Assembly (NCBI GenBank): GCA_016932475.1
Contig: JAFGCU010000127.1
Span: 1-40,285, forward strand
Source: Anaerolineales bacterium
GTDB lineage: Bacteria; Chloroflexota; Anaerolineae; Anaerolineales; RBG-16-64-43
Length of the DNA: 40,285 nt
Reading direction: 5' to 3'
The notes beneath the pieces are model-generated. The model searched no databases. It had not been told where the DNA came from and saw nothing but the letters and a program-made list of their open reading frames with translations. A program made the position numbers and the translations under genes. Below, piece after piece: positions 8,832 through 18,700 of this stretch (position 1 is its first letter; each line of letters starts with the position of its first letter).

Positions 8832-9199
8832 GCGATTCTCAATCCTCTTCGGAAGACAGAAGTAAGCTCAATTCCAATCTGTCTGTTGTCCTTGACTATT
8901 ATCAGCGATTTTCAAGGACATGGGAAGGGAGTAATGGGCTTTTAACCTTCCTCAGCTGAATATCTCCTGACCAATCCGGAAACCGGCTTTTTGTTATTTG
9001 TATTTCTCACCTCAGGTTGCCGATATCCCATAACACCACAGTAATATTTTCCGAGGTGGAGGCGAAGGTTTTTCTATCAGGAGAAAAGGAGATCCCGCCG
9101 CAAAGGGCACAAAGGGTAAGGGCGACCCAATGGATCGCCCCTGCCCTCTGTGCCCTTTATGGCGAAAAACCATCACCTACACGGGAGAGCTACCCGGAT
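8832..9199. other. Intergenic region with two inverted repeats, no gene seen
   Basis: This is 368 bp between the start of plsC and the end of the transglutaminase-like gene. A perfect 9-bp inverted repeat (TGTCCTTGA, 8887-8895 and 8912-8920) lies upstream of plsC and might be an operator or part of a hairpin. The second structure is the long palindrome at 9096-9164. The open frames here are short and lack conserved features. No clear promoter was found for plsC. Confidence 0.6.
9096..9164. repeat. Dispersed palindrome (AAAGGGCACAAAGGG type)
   Basis: Two 30-nt arms (9096-9125 and 9135-9164) are complementary apart from a few mismatches and are separated by a 9-nt loop. The element lies about 36 bp after the stop codon of the minus-strand transglutaminase-like gene, so its RNA would form a strong hairpin there. 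There is no T-run, so it is a repeat that may act as a terminator rather than a canonical one. Confidence 0.8.
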
Positions 9200-10297
9200 T
9201 CAGCCCGGCATCACACTCCATTCAGTCATTCTAAGCGATACGGCGGAGGCATCGCCGCCCGTCCCCCAGAACCACCACCAGGGCATCTGCAGCAGCGAAG
9301 CAACGGTTGCATCCGGCGCCGGCGGATCCAGCTTGATGTTGAAGCCTTTGCTCAGGATGACACGCTGGTTGTCCATGTTGCCGAAATAATAATCTTGGAT
9401 CCCCTCCCGGTACCGTTCGGATTGCCCGACGGTCGGATCGGCCGGGACCCAGCCGATCCCCTCCAGATAAAATTCGGCCCAGACGTGCGTCTGGTTGGTC
9501 CCGCTGATCGCCCAGAATCCGACGACCGACCGGGCGGGTATCTTTTTGACCCTCGCGAGGGCTATGAACAACGCGGAATAATCGCCGCATTCGCCCACCC
9601 CGGTTTCCAGGAGCGCCTTGGCGCCCTGCAACCCATCCACCCCCTGATACCGGGCGGCATCCACCACGTGATCGTAGAATTTGCGCGCCAGCAGATAGGG
9701 ATTCGTCTCGTTGCCGCCGATCCGGTCGGCCAGGGCGATGATTTTCGGATCATTCGCCTCAAGGTAGGGTTCCGCCCGCGTAAACAATCGGTATTCGGCT
9801 GTGAGCGTGTTGTAGGGCTTTACCGACTCCGGATCGATTGCCGTTCGGGTTTCGTAGGCCGTGAACGTGAACCGGTACCGCAGATCCTGGGTCTTCCCCC
9901 ACCCGGGCGTGTTCTTAAGATGCCAATAATACATCTCGCTTCCGGTGACTTCATCCCGGCCGACCTGCGCGCTCGCCGGAAAAACTTCCTCGATCTTAAC
10001 CTTCTCCTGCCCGTCCCAGTTGACCGGTTTCGGCTGGTAGACCTGCAATTCGGTCAGCGTGAAGCCGCCGTTGGTCACCCTGGCCACGGAATCCACCCGG
10101 TACCGTTCGGGATTGATGTACTCGATCGGATCGCCCGCCTCAGTCGGGATCAACACCTCGGGCGTCGAGGTGGTCAGCACGAACGGTTTCCGGGATACCG
10201 TCGGCGTGGGAGCGGGCGACGCCGGCACCAGCAGGCTGCAGGCGAAAATAAAAAACAAGCCGGCGACGAGAAAGAATGTCTTCAAGGTTTTTTTCAT
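9200..10297 (-). CDS. Transglutaminase-like lipoprotein
   Basis: This is a 365-residue exported lipoprotein. Residues 1-20 are a lipoprotein signal peptide (MKKTLKTFF, lipobox IFAC, C20), followed by a Pro/Thr-rich tether at about 25-50. The C-terminal half is a transglutaminase-like cysteine protease domain with a visible triad: C237 in GVGECGDYSALF, H271 in THVWAEFYLEG and D287 in WVPADPT. Such domains act as peptidases or transpeptidases; the substrate is unknown. The ATG at 10297 is preceded by GGAGAG and a signal peptide; an upstream extension in frame runs through repeat DNA and was rejected. The gene sits alone between two repeat blocks. A surface location fits the glycosylation genes upstream, but no functional link is shown. 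Confidence 0.88.
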   Translation of the reverse strand: MKKTLKTFFLVAGLFFIFACSLLVPASPAPTPTVSRKPFVLTTSTPEVLIPTEAGDPIEYINPERYRVDSVARVTNGGFTLTELQVYQPKPVNWDGQEKVKIEEVFPASAQVGRDEVTGSEMYYWHLKNTPGWGKTQDLRYRFTFTAYETRTAIDPESVKPYNTLTAEYRLFTRAEPYLEANDPKIIALADRIGGNETNPYLLARKFYDHVVDAARYQGVDGLQGAKALLETGVGECGDYSALFIALARVKKIPARSVVGFWAISGTNQTHVWAEFYLEGIGWVPADPTVGQSERYREGIQDYYFGNMDNQRVILSKGFNIKLDPPAPDATVASLLQMPWWWFWGTGGDASAVSLRMTEWSVMPG

Positions 10298-10335
10298 GAT
10301 GCTCTCCGGGATCGAGGGGCCAACCCAAGATCGGT

Positions 10336-10582
10336 CGTCATTCCCGCGCGGGGGTAAGCGGGAATCCATATTGTCCTCGAAAAGTCACTGGATCGCCGCG
10401 TAGAGCACCCCTGCTCCGCGGGGGCAGGCGCGGGGATGACGTTTTTTTTTCGTCATTCCCGCGCGTACTTAGCGGGAATCCATACCGCACTCGAAAAAGT
10501 CCCTGGATCCCCGCGTAGAGCACCCCTGCTCCGCGGGGGCAGGCGCGGGGATGACGCAATGTCGGATGCGGGCGGGGATGAC
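10336..10582. repeat. Two 106-bp near-identical repeats plus a partial third
   Basis: Copy 1 spans 10336-10441 and copy 2 spans 10451-10556, separated by a T-run. Both begin CGTCATTCCCGCGCG and end GGGGATGACG, so each is itself a large palindrome with terminal inverted repeats; inside lies the block CGCGTAGAGCACCCCTGCTC. A partial third end (GCGGGGATGACG) lies at about 10571-10582, nine bases before the end of cmk. The array occupies nearly the whole gap between cmk and the lipoprotein gene. ATTCCCGCG/CGCGGGGATGAC repeats are known as dispersed elements in many bacteria. Confidence 0.9.
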
Positions 10583-10591
10583 GATCTACTA

Positions 10592-11275
10592 CTAGCCCGC
10601 CAGCAGCGGTTCGATCTTCCGGATCGTCTCTTCCGGTGTCAGTTCCGAAGTATCGATGACGAACGCGTCCTTGGCCGGGCGCAGGGGGGAAAGGTCGCGC
10701 CCGGTATCCGCCTCGTCGCGGGCGGCCAGCCCAGCCTGGACTTCCTCGAGAGACTGGTCTCCGCCGCGCGAATCCAGGTCCTGGAACCGGCGCCGGGCGC
10801 GGACTTCAAGCGTCGCCTCGAGGTAGATTTTTTTATCCGCTTCGGGCAATACGACCGTACCTATGTCGCGCCCGATCATCACCACTTTCCCGCGCAGGCC
10901 GACTTTGCGCTGCTGGGCGACCATCGCCGCCCGCACCCGCGCGTACCCCGAGACCTTCGAAACGGTCGCATCCACCACCGGCTCGCGGATTGCCCAGGAA
11001 ACGTCGTCGCCGTCCAGAAGCACGATGCTCGTGCGGTCGTCTCCCGCCCCCACCGGTTTTACGTCGATCGTGATTTTTTCCGCCAGCGCCGAAACCGCCT
11101 CCTCGTCGGTGGGGTTCACCCCGGCCTGATACGCCGCCAGCGCGACGGCCCGGTACATCACCCCGGTGTCGAAAAACATAAACCCGAGCTTGTCGGCGAG
11201 CATCCGGCCGATCGTCGTCTTGCCCGACGCCGCCGGGCCGTCTACCGTGATAATTTTTACAGGTAAGTCGCTCAT
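10592..11275 (-). CDS. cmk: Cytidylate kinase
   Basis: This is a 227-residue (d)CMP kinase that phosphorylates CMP and dCMP to the diphosphates in pyrimidine nucleotide supply. Motifs are the P-loop GPAASGKTT at 13-21, the segment FFDTGVMYRA, the RDIGTVVLPEADKKIYLEA region and a C-terminal DTSELTPEE stretch; all are usual for Cmk, as is the length. The ATG at 11275 overlaps the TGA of the upstream membrane protein gene (ATGA), so translation is probably coupled. A longer in-frame extension to 11398 was rejected because it is antisense-like and without family support. Its place at the end of a glycosylation run may reflect transcriptional convenience. Confidence 0.96.
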   Translation of the reverse strand: MSDLPVKIITVDGPAASGKTTIGRMLADKLGFMFFDTGVMYRAVALAAYQAGVNPTDEEAVSALAEKITIDVKPVGAGDDRTSIVLLDGDDVSWAIREPVVDATVSKVSGYARVRAAMVAQQRKVGLRGKVVMIGRDIGTVVLPEADKKIYLEATLEVRARRRFQDLDSRGGDQSLEEVQAGLAARDEADTGRDLSPLRPAKDAFVIDTSELTPEETIRKIEPLLAG

Positions 11276-13062
11276 TCCACGGCTCCTTCCTCCGGCACGA
11301 GGATATCCGACCGCACCCACAGGATCACCCGCTCCCGCTCCGCCGGCCCTTCCCGGAAGAGCAGCCAGCGGATGAGATCCGGCGGCCAGCCGTACCACGC
11401 CCGCCGTTCAGTGTACCCGAATGCCTGCCCACGGTACACCACCGTCAACCGGGGGGCGACAACCGCGCCGTCCACCTCGACGTATGGCGCGATCAGCATC
11501 GGCGGCACGGCCAGCATATCGACCGCGGCCGCATATTCGGCCGCCTTATACGTCAGCAGTTCCCAGCCAAGCGCCGATTCCTCCGGCAGTTGGATCGCCA
11601 CGGCCAATTCGTCCTTCACCCCGGTCTGCCACTCGGAGATTTGCACTAAAGCGCCGTGCAGGCGAAGCACGTCCGCGGCGGTCGTTTCCGTCTGCCAAAG
11701 TTCGTTCGCGGAGGCGCGCCGCGCATGGGTCGCATTCCAACCCGCGCCGGCCTGGGTGACGGCGAGTATGGAAAACCACGCCAGCGCCAGTCCGGTCAGC
11801 GAGGTCCGGGCTGCGATCTGCAAATCCTCGGAAAACAGGAGCCCCGGGAATATCCCGCCCAGGAATCCCGCCAGCGCCAGGCCCAGGTTCAGCCACGAAC
11901 CGGTGTGGACGTAGGCTGCGAGGTTAAAGACGGCGAAAGCGGCAAGCGCGCAGATGGCGCCGCCCTGCGCCGCGACGAAAACCGGCCGCTCCCCAAGCAC
12001 GGATGATTCCAGAACCAAACGCAGCGCCCGCGCGCCGAGGACGAGCAGCGGCAGGATCACCCAGACCGATTCGCCGGGGAAGGCCGCGGGCCGGAGGAGC
12101 ACCCAGGCCGCCGCGACGGCGGCGAAGACAGCCCAGAACCGATCTTCCGCGGCGAACAATCCCTTCGAAAGCAGGATCAATCCGATTATGCCGAAAACAA
12201 GCGCAATCGGTTCGTATCCGAGGAAGAGCAGGATGAATTCGCCGATCCGCGGCCAGCCGGAAAAGAACGAGGCCAGCCAGCCGCTTAGGCCGGCCGCCAG
12301 CGCGCCGATCCCGCGCGGGAAGAAAAACAGCCCCGTGCTTCCGGCGGCGGCACCGAGGATAAACCCCGCGATCGCGGCGGGCATTTGTAGGGGCGAACGG
12401 CTGTCCGTCCGTTCGATTGGCGGACGGGTGTCGGCCCGTTCAATTGGCGGACGGCCGTCCGCAATCTCCGTATTGGTTTGGGTACTCCCGGATTGAAAAA
12501 TCCGTTCCGCCAGCGGGACGATCGCCGCGATGGCCAATCCGCTCCACCCAACCGGACCGGACGCAACCGCCAGGCCGAGCGCAAGGCCGCCGGAGAGCGG
12601 TTGTGGATTATTCGAGCGCATGTGGAAAATGACGAAGCCCGCCGCCAGGAAACCCAGCGCCGTCCCGCCCGCCATCGTGGAGGCGATCCACAGCGCGGGG
12701 GAAAGCGCGAGGAGCAGCGCCAGCAGGAACGATTCGATCCGCCCGCACGAGGGGCGCAGGAGGAGCGGCAGCAGGACCGCGAGCGCGCCGGCCGCGGCCG
12801 GGAGCACACGCGGCGCCCAATGCGACGCCCCGGAGATGAAAAGCACGCCGGCGGTCAGCGAGGCGTACAAGGCGCTGGACGATCCGGCCGCGCCGCCGCG
12901 GAGCAGATCCATCGCGCCCCAGGCTTCGGCGGCTTCGGTTCCGGAGAGCGGCGCGCTTTCCAGGGCAGTCAGGCGCAGGAGCAGTGCGGCGAGGAATAAT
13001 CCCGCGTACAGGGACGGTTCGTGCTTTTCGAGGAACCTCTCGAGCGCATCGCGTACTTTCAT
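11272..13062 (-). CDS. Polytopic membrane protein, GT-C (GT39)-like
   Basis: This 596-residue protein has about a dozen hydrophobic segments and a soluble C-terminal part. The N-terminal layout (cytosolic MKVRDALERFLEKHEPS, a first helix, then a short outer loop ESAPLSGTEAAEAWGAMDLL) resembles GT-C enzymes such as PMT/ArnT, which transfer sugars from polyprenyl-phosphate carriers outside the membrane. The usual acidic pair in the first outer loop is reduced to a single TEAAE-type acid, so activity is uncertain. It is joined to the DUF2298 gene upstream and cmk downstream by ATGA overlaps. Around residues 200-225 it carries an in-frame 27-bp repeat block (see 12387-12461). Function as a glycosyltransferase is inferred mainly from fold-like topology and context. 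Confidence 0.7.
   Translation of the reverse strand: MKVRDALERFLEKHEPSLYAGLFLAALLLRLTALESAPLSGTEAAEAWGAMDLLRGGAAGSSSALYASLTAGVLFISGASHWAPRVLPAAAGALAVLLPLLLRPSCGRIESFLLALLLALSPALWIASTMAGGTALGFLAAGFVIFHMRSNNPQPLSGGLALGLAVASGPVGWSGLAIAAIVPLAERIFQSGSTQTNTEIADGRPPIERADTRPPIERTDSRSPLQMPAAIAGFILGAAAGSTGLFFFPRGIGALAAGLSGWLASFFSGWPRIGEFILLFLGYEPIALVFGIIGLILLSKGLFAAEDRFWAVFAAVAAAWVLLRPAAFPGESVWVILPLLVLGARALRLVLESSVLGERPVFVAAQGGAICALAAFAVFNLAAYVHTGSWLNLGLALAGFLGGIFPGLLFSEDLQIAARTSLTGLALAWFSILAVTQAGAGWNATHARRASANELWQTETTAADVLRLHGALVQISEWQTGVKDELAVAIQLPEESALGWELLTYKAAEYAAAVDMLAVPPMLIAPYVEVDGAVVAPRLTVVYRGQAFGYTERRAWYGWPPDLIRWLLFREGPAERERVILWVRSDILVPEEGAVE
12387..12461 (-). repeat. In-frame 27-bp tandem repeat inside a CDS
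   Basis: On the coding (minus) strand this block holds about 2.7 copies of a 27-bp unit encoding DGRPPIERA, DTRPPIERT and DSRSPL. One end reads GTAGGGGCGAACGGC, the start of a palindromic intergenic repeat type that is common in Anaerolineae genomes (recalled, not searched). The block lies in a hydrophilic loop between membrane segments, which would explain why it is tolerated. It may be copy-number variable. Confidence 0.8.
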
Positions 13063-15656
13063 GGAACCACCCTTTCGAAGATAACGACCCCGTCCGCCTC
13101 GTAGATCACTTTCAGGTGCGCGCGGAATTTATCCAGCCCGCGCGTGCCGTACATCCGCTCCTCGAGCTGGCCGAAATACACATACCGGACCCCATACCGG
13201 GCAAGGATTTCCTCCGCCGTGTACCAATCCATGGTCTTGTACAGTTCTTCGATGTCGTCGATCCGCGGGCCATGGATGGCGCGCGTGCCGCGCCATTGGT
13301 CCTCATGACCGATCCATCCGAGGACGCCGGGAATGCCGGTGTGGGTGGAGACCCGCCCCGCATATTCATCGTAATCATTCCCAACCGCCTCCACCAGCGG
13401 GCCGTTATCCGTGATGTTTTCGTGCATCCATGCAATCGCCGCCTCATCCTCCGGATGAAACCACTGCAGGTAGGCCGAAGCGTCCAGCGTGGGCTCGTCG
13501 GCAAATTGGTCATTATGCGTTTTCGTCCAGACCGCCATCGGGTAGTACACCGATCCGATCAGCAGGAACGCCAGCACGGCGGCGGATGCAAGCAGCGGAT
13601 AGATCCGCCGCGGCTTCCCCTCGGCGGGCGCGGTCCGGACCGCTTCCAAAAGCCGGACTACTCCGTACGCGGCGGCGAGGCTGAGGAAGGCCCAGGCCTG
13701 AAAATAGAATTTGAAGACCGTGTTCATCCGGCCGCCGAAGAAATCGCGCAGGTAAAAGTATTCCGGGAAGAGGGCGAGGCATGCCCCCCACAGGACGAGG
13801 ATCAGGACGAATGCGTCCGCCCATTGTTTCCCGGACGGAATGGATTCCGCATCGGTGGCCGGCTCGAAATGTGAAACCGTTTTCCGGCGTGCCCAGCCGA
13901 GCAGCGCCGCGAGCGCGATGGCGATCAACCCCAAAGGCAGGAGCGACGCCCATGGATCGAAGAAGCGCTTCGTCAGCACGATCGACAGAGCCTCCATCGC
14001 TCCATATCCGCCGAGCACACCCCCCAGGCTTGCCATCGCGATCGGATCCAGCGAGATTACAAACGCCATAACCAGCGACCCGACCAACAGAGCCGCCAGC
14101 CCCGTCCCGGCGAGGGCAAGGCTGCTCTTCCAATCCGGTTTCCACTCGCGCGCGCGCAACTCCAGGAACAGCCAGGCGAACACCGGCACGAACAGCGTGC
14201 CGAACATCACGAAGAACTGGCCGCCCTTGGTCGGGAACAGCGCGTTGGGCAAAATGCCGCCGGCCTGCGAGGAGAAGCCGATCAGGAACGGGATGAACAG
14301 CGCCACCGCCGCGACGCCGGTTGCCCCCCATCGGGCGAGAAAAGCCTTCCACCCGGAAAAAGGTCCGAAGGTCAGTTCCCGCCGGCTCAACTGCCATCCG
14401 ACCCAGCCGGCGATCACGACCATTCCGAAAATGAGGATGTCCCAGGTGTTCAGGAACAGCAGGCTGCCGATCGAGAGGACGGTGAATCCGAAGAAGAGCC
14501 GGCGGTCGGAGGGCGATTCCGCCATCGCGCCCCCGCCGCGCAGCAGGATTTCCAGAACGACAGCGACGGCCATCAGCAGGAAGGGCAGCGCCATCACGTG
14601 CGGGTGCATGTCGCCGATGACAAAGGAGAAAGCCGGAAATTCGTCGATCACTTCGATCTTGGATTGGTTGGAGGTATCCCCGAGGGGATGATCGTGGATA
14701 ACCCGCGACGCCGCCCACCACCACCAGCCGCCGCGGTTCGGAATCAGTTTTGGGGCCTGGGTCGGGGGAGTGTTCAGGTCGCTGATATCCAGCTCGGTCC
14801 AGAAATTATTCTGACCTTCCTCCCAGCTGGTACTCCACCCGATATGGTTTGAATACAGGAATTCAAGCCCGATCTCCAGGTTCCCCAGGAAGAGCAGCGT
14901 GAAAGGAGCCAGCAGTGGAAGCCAGAGCGAAGGGGATTTCCAGAAATTAAGCGGTTTCCGCCAGGAGGACGATGCATCGGGTGCGTCGGGGCTCGCCGCC
15001 TCGGCGGTTACCGGTTCCGCCTTTAAGAGCAGCAGATTCCGCAGCAATCCGTAGGCGCCCAAACCGGCCAGGCTTAAGCTGCCCGTGACGCCGAAGCTGA
15101 AGGCGATGCTCCCGACCAGGCCGGAGATTTTCGCCAGCATCCCGGTCAGGATGTAGCCGAAGTGATAGTAGGATAACGCGTACCCCGAGAGCCATGGGTC
15201 GTTGGGCGGGAAATACTCTGAGCGCATGATGGCGTTGAGGAACGCCAGATCCATCGGCCGCTCGGTGTGGGTCGCGCCGGCGTCGTACGCCCGCAGCCAG
15301 GTAAGGGCCGCGAACAGGACGAGGAACACGCCCTCGGTGAACAGCGCTTCCTTTTTATGCTCCCGCAGCCAGCCCCAGGGATTCTCCCCGCGGGAACGAG
15401 CCAGGAGGATCCCGGCCGCCAGCAGAGCGCCCGCGCACAGCCAGACGGCGCCCGGGACGTTCTGCCAGAGGCGCAGCCAGCACCCGAGCCAGAAGAAATA
15501 TCCCGTGGCGAGGATCCCGGCCATGCGCGCGAACGCCCAGCCGCGGTCGGGCAGCCGCTTAAGGCACTGGTAGGTGATCGGCCACAACGCGAGCGCGAGG
15601 ACCGTCGTGCCCGCCCACCAGCGAAGAAACGCGCTTGCGATTTCCCAGAAGGACAT
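13059..15656 (-). CDS. DUF2298 (Chlor_Arch_YYY) membrane protein
   Basis: This is an 865-residue polytopic membrane protein of the DUF2298/Chlor_Arch_YYY family. The family signature is clear: RPMDLAFLNAIMRSEYFPP followed by NDPWLSGYALSYYHFGY at about residues 140-180. Further conserved pieces are the HDHPLGDTSNQ-like region, GDMHPHVMALPF and MNTVFKFYFQAW. The C-terminal soluble part ends with YGVRYVYFGQLEERMYG. The family is thought to be a GT-C-like membrane glycosyltransferase, but its reaction is not established. The ATG at 15656 has GGAGGAG upstream; a GTG 30 bases earlier is an alternative. The gene overlaps the next one by ATGA. Its paralog is the C-terminal half of the giant protein encoded directly upstream. 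Confidence 0.9.
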   Translation of the reverse strand: MSFWEIASAFLRWWAGTTVLALALWPITYQCLKRLPDRGWAFARMAGILATGYFFWLGCWLRLWQNVPGAVWLCAGALLAAGILLARSRGENPWGWLREHKKEALFTEGVFLVLFAALTWLRAYDAGATHTERPMDLAFLNAIMRSEYFPPNDPWLSGYALSYYHFGYILTGMLAKISGLVGSIAFSFGVTGSLSLAGLGAYGLLRNLLLLKAEPVTAEAASPDAPDASSSWRKPLNFWKSPSLWLPLLAPFTLLFLGNLEIGLEFLYSNHIGWSTSWEEGQNNFWTELDISDLNTPPTQAPKLIPNRGGWWWWAASRVIHDHPLGDTSNQSKIEVIDEFPAFSFVIGDMHPHVMALPFLLMAVAVVLEILLRGGGAMAESPSDRRLFFGFTVLSIGSLLFLNTWDILIFGMVVIAGWVGWQLSRRELTFGPFSGWKAFLARWGATGVAAVALFIPFLIGFSSQAGGILPNALFPTKGGQFFVMFGTLFVPVFAWLFLELRAREWKPDWKSSLALAGTGLAALLVGSLVMAFVISLDPIAMASLGGVLGGYGAMEALSIVLTKRFFDPWASLLPLGLIAIALAALLGWARRKTVSHFEPATDAESIPSGKQWADAFVLILVLWGACLALFPEYFYLRDFFGGRMNTVFKFYFQAWAFLSLAAAYGVVRLLEAVRTAPAEGKPRRIYPLLASAAVLAFLLIGSVYYPMAVWTKTHNDQFADEPTLDASAYLQWFHPEDEAAIAWMHENITDNGPLVEAVGNDYDEYAGRVSTHTGIPGVLGWIGHEDQWRGTRAIHGPRIDDIEELYKTMDWYTAEEILARYGVRYVYFGQLEERMYGTRGLDKFRAHLKVIYEADGVVIFERVVP

Positions 15657-15672
15657 GGTTGCGGTTGCTCCT

Positions 15673-15784
15673 CCATCCTCTCCCACCTCCCCCTCGGTCC
15701 CCCTCCTCCCTCCCCGTATTACGGGGAGGGAGGAGGGGGATGTCCCGAGCAGCGCGAGGGACAGGGGGAGGCGGGAGAGGATGG
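15673..15784. repeat. Composite palindrome filling an operon gap
   Basis: Outer arms start CCATCCTCTCCC at 15673 and end GGGAGAGGATGG at 15784. Inside are two further hairpins: one with CCCTCCTCCCTCCCCG against CGGGGAGGGAGGAGGG, and one TGTCCC...GGGACA around 15741-15764. The whole would fold as a three-way junction. It begins at the base next to the TGA of the 1764-residue gene (15785-15787) and ends at the Shine-Dalgarno of the DUF2298 gene. Confidence 0.85.
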
Positions 15785-18700
15785 TCAGGTTACTTCGTAA
15801 ACCGTCGTCAGCCCGACGGTGAAGACCGGCTTCAGGAGGCCGGCCTGCGCCATGCGTTCGAACTTGGCGATTCCCCCGGGGGGATACCAGGCTCGCTCCT
15901 GCTGGCCGACGATGACGTACTTCACATTATATTTCTTCAGGAATGCCATCGCCTCGGGAGTGTCGGTCGTGGTGTAAAAATCGCCGATCGCGTAGACCCG
16001 CTCCCAAACCCCCTGATCGTCGGCCACGCCGCGCTGCTGGCGCTGATGCCAGTTCCAGCCGACCACGCCGGGCAGGCCGGTGAAGATCGTGAACCGCGAT
16101 CCCCAACGGTATTCCACCAGGTGCGCTTCGACGATGACGGGCGAGCCCTTGACGTTCTCCTGCATCCAGCGGATGGCGAGGTAATCCTCCGACAGGTCCA
16201 TGTTCAGCGCCAGGTCGGTGCTCGCCCCGTCGTAGTGCGTCGAGTATTGCATGAAGGTGATCCCGTCGAGCGTGCGCGGCGTGCTTTGGCTCATCCGGTC
16301 GATGATCTTGAAATACGATGCGAACAGGGTGTAGCTGAATGCGGCGGCGACGAGCACGCCCAGGGCGCCGAACCAGACGTTGCGGAGAATCCGCCCTGCG
16401 TTCCAGATCCGGCCGGCCAGCCATCCAAAGCCCACCCCGGCCGCCAGGGCGAAGAACAACCAGGCCTGGACGTAAAACTTGAAGACCGTATTCATGCGGT
16501 CGAGATCCCCCTCCAAGACGATCAACTCCACGCCGCACGTGATCGCCAAAGCGGCGGCGAACAAGCCGAGCGTCATGCGGTGCTCGTCGGGCAGCGTTTC
16601 CCCCAGCCCGGAGACAATCGCCCAGAGCATCATCGGGACGGCGAACACCAGCACCGGATACCCCAGCACGCCGAGGATCACCAATCCCGCTATCAGCAGC
16701 GACCCGGCCAGCAGCAGGATCGAACCCAGACCGGAATACTTCGCCAGATCGGCGAGGCGGGTCGTTTTCAGCCGTTCGCGCGTCAAACCAACAATGTAGG
16801 AAATCAGGATGAACAGGAACAGCCCGTGGATCAAAAAATACGCTTCCAGCGGGGTCTTGGAGCCTTCCCAGCGCTTGACGGCGTTGTATCCGGCGCCGTA
16901 CCACTGGTGATACGGTGCGAAAAACAGCAGGGAGAGCGCCACAAGCGCCGCCGCGAGGATTCCCACCAAGGCCCAGGCACGCCAATTTCTCCGTTGGCCG
17001 GTTTGGTCGATCATCCGCCAGCCCGCCAGGGCCAGCCCAAGCATGGCGACTCCGAGTGAGGCCGGGAAGAACCAGGCGTTGGTCGCCCAGAGCGACCCCA
17101 CCGCCAGCGCGATTGCGGCCACCAGCGGCAGGGCGGTTTTCCAGGAACGCAGCCGTTCCGGGTTGATGATCATCGCGGCGGAACCCGCGATCGCCAGAAG
17201 CATAGCCGGAAGCGCCATGCTGTGCGCGTGCAGGTCCGCATACAGGAAGGAGAAGAACGGGAACTCCGTGATCGGCCCGGCTTCGAGCGAGCCGCCGTCG
17301 GGCCCAACCGGAACGGGGATGGAGCGCGAGGCGTTCCAGTACCAGTTATCCAGGCCGAACGGCCAGGTCGCCTGGCCGATCAGCAGCCGCAGCCCGCCGG
17401 CGAACACGTGCGGCAGATCCCCGAGGCCGAACAGCATCCCGCGCGGATAGGGGAGCGAACTGACCGCCGCCAATCCGTCCCAGATCAGGATGACCTCGCC
17501 CAGGTTGCCCAACACGACCATCATCAGCGCTGCTCCCAGCCCCGCCATCAGCGGTGAAACTTTTGCCGCGCCCTTCCGCCGCAGGCTTTCAGCCAGGTTC
17601 CAGGCAATGCCGTAGGCGGTCACCCCGATCGCGGCAAACAATGCCGCCAGGGACAGGTTGTAGGCGATTGTCGGCACCGTTCCAAGCAATTTGGTCGGGA
17701 TGGCCATCAGGACGAACCCGAAGTAGTAATAATTCATGTACCCGCCGCTGAACCATGGATCGTACGGCGGGAAGGAGGTGCTTTTCAGGACGGCGGTGAA
17801 GTAGGAGAGATCCATCGGATGCTCGCCGCCCTTGGAGGGATGCCACAGATCGCTGTTCCCCAGGCGGATCAGCAGGAAGAGAACCAGGAGCGCCGCGAAG
17901 AGGATCTCAACGGTCAGCCAGGTCTTCCAGAGTTCCCGGATTTTTTCCTTCCAGCGCGCGCGACCGCGCCAGAAAAGATACCCGGCCGACGCGGCGAGCG
18001 CCAGCCAGACCAGCGCGATCGTCGTCCAGACAAACGGAATCCGCGCGCATCCGAGCATCCACGCCGCCCACCCCACCAGCAGCCAGCCGGCGGTTTTGGC
18101 GATCGAGTAACCCTCGTCCGGCAGGCCGCGGAAGATGAGCGAGACCAGCGGCAGCGCCGCCCATCCGGTCAGGACCGCCCAGACCCACCACATGCAGGCG
18201 GCCAGGCCGGGATACTTGTTCCAGATCCATTCGTAAGAAAACATCTCCGACCACGTGCCACCCGCTTCCTGCTCCGCGAGCCGGTCGTCCGGCAGTTTCA
18301 AACCGTTCAAAACGGCAAACGACTGGCCGGCGTCCTGGTTGGCGACGCGGCTGATATCGACCGCCAGCAGGATGTTCTGCGCATTGGTTTGCGAATAATC
18401 CGCCCGCTTCTGGAAGATCCATACCGGGGCATGGTCGTAGACGCTGAAGGATTCCTCCGCCGCCAGCGGATTGAGGTTGAAAATCGGCAGTTCGGGTTCT
18501 TCACCCCATGCGAGACTCCCGGAAAGATCCGAGACCGTAAGCGGGCCGAAGCGGAACGGATGCTGGAACACGGCGACGAGTTCGAACCCGAGCCGTCCGT
18601 CGAACAGCGCCCGGTAATATTCCATCGTCATCGGGTAGACCGCCGGCATCCGGCACACGCTCCAGATCCGGCGCTGGCTCTGGATGATGATGTAATCCGA

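Noticed and set aside
8978-8998. Terminator with CCGG stem and T-run on the plus strand
   Set aside because: The stem is only about 4-5 bp and there is no plus-strand gene upstream to terminate.
9017-10357. 446-residue open frame on the plus strand
   Set aside because: It runs through a repeat and the complement of the transglutaminase-like gene, whose signal peptide and triad are clear.
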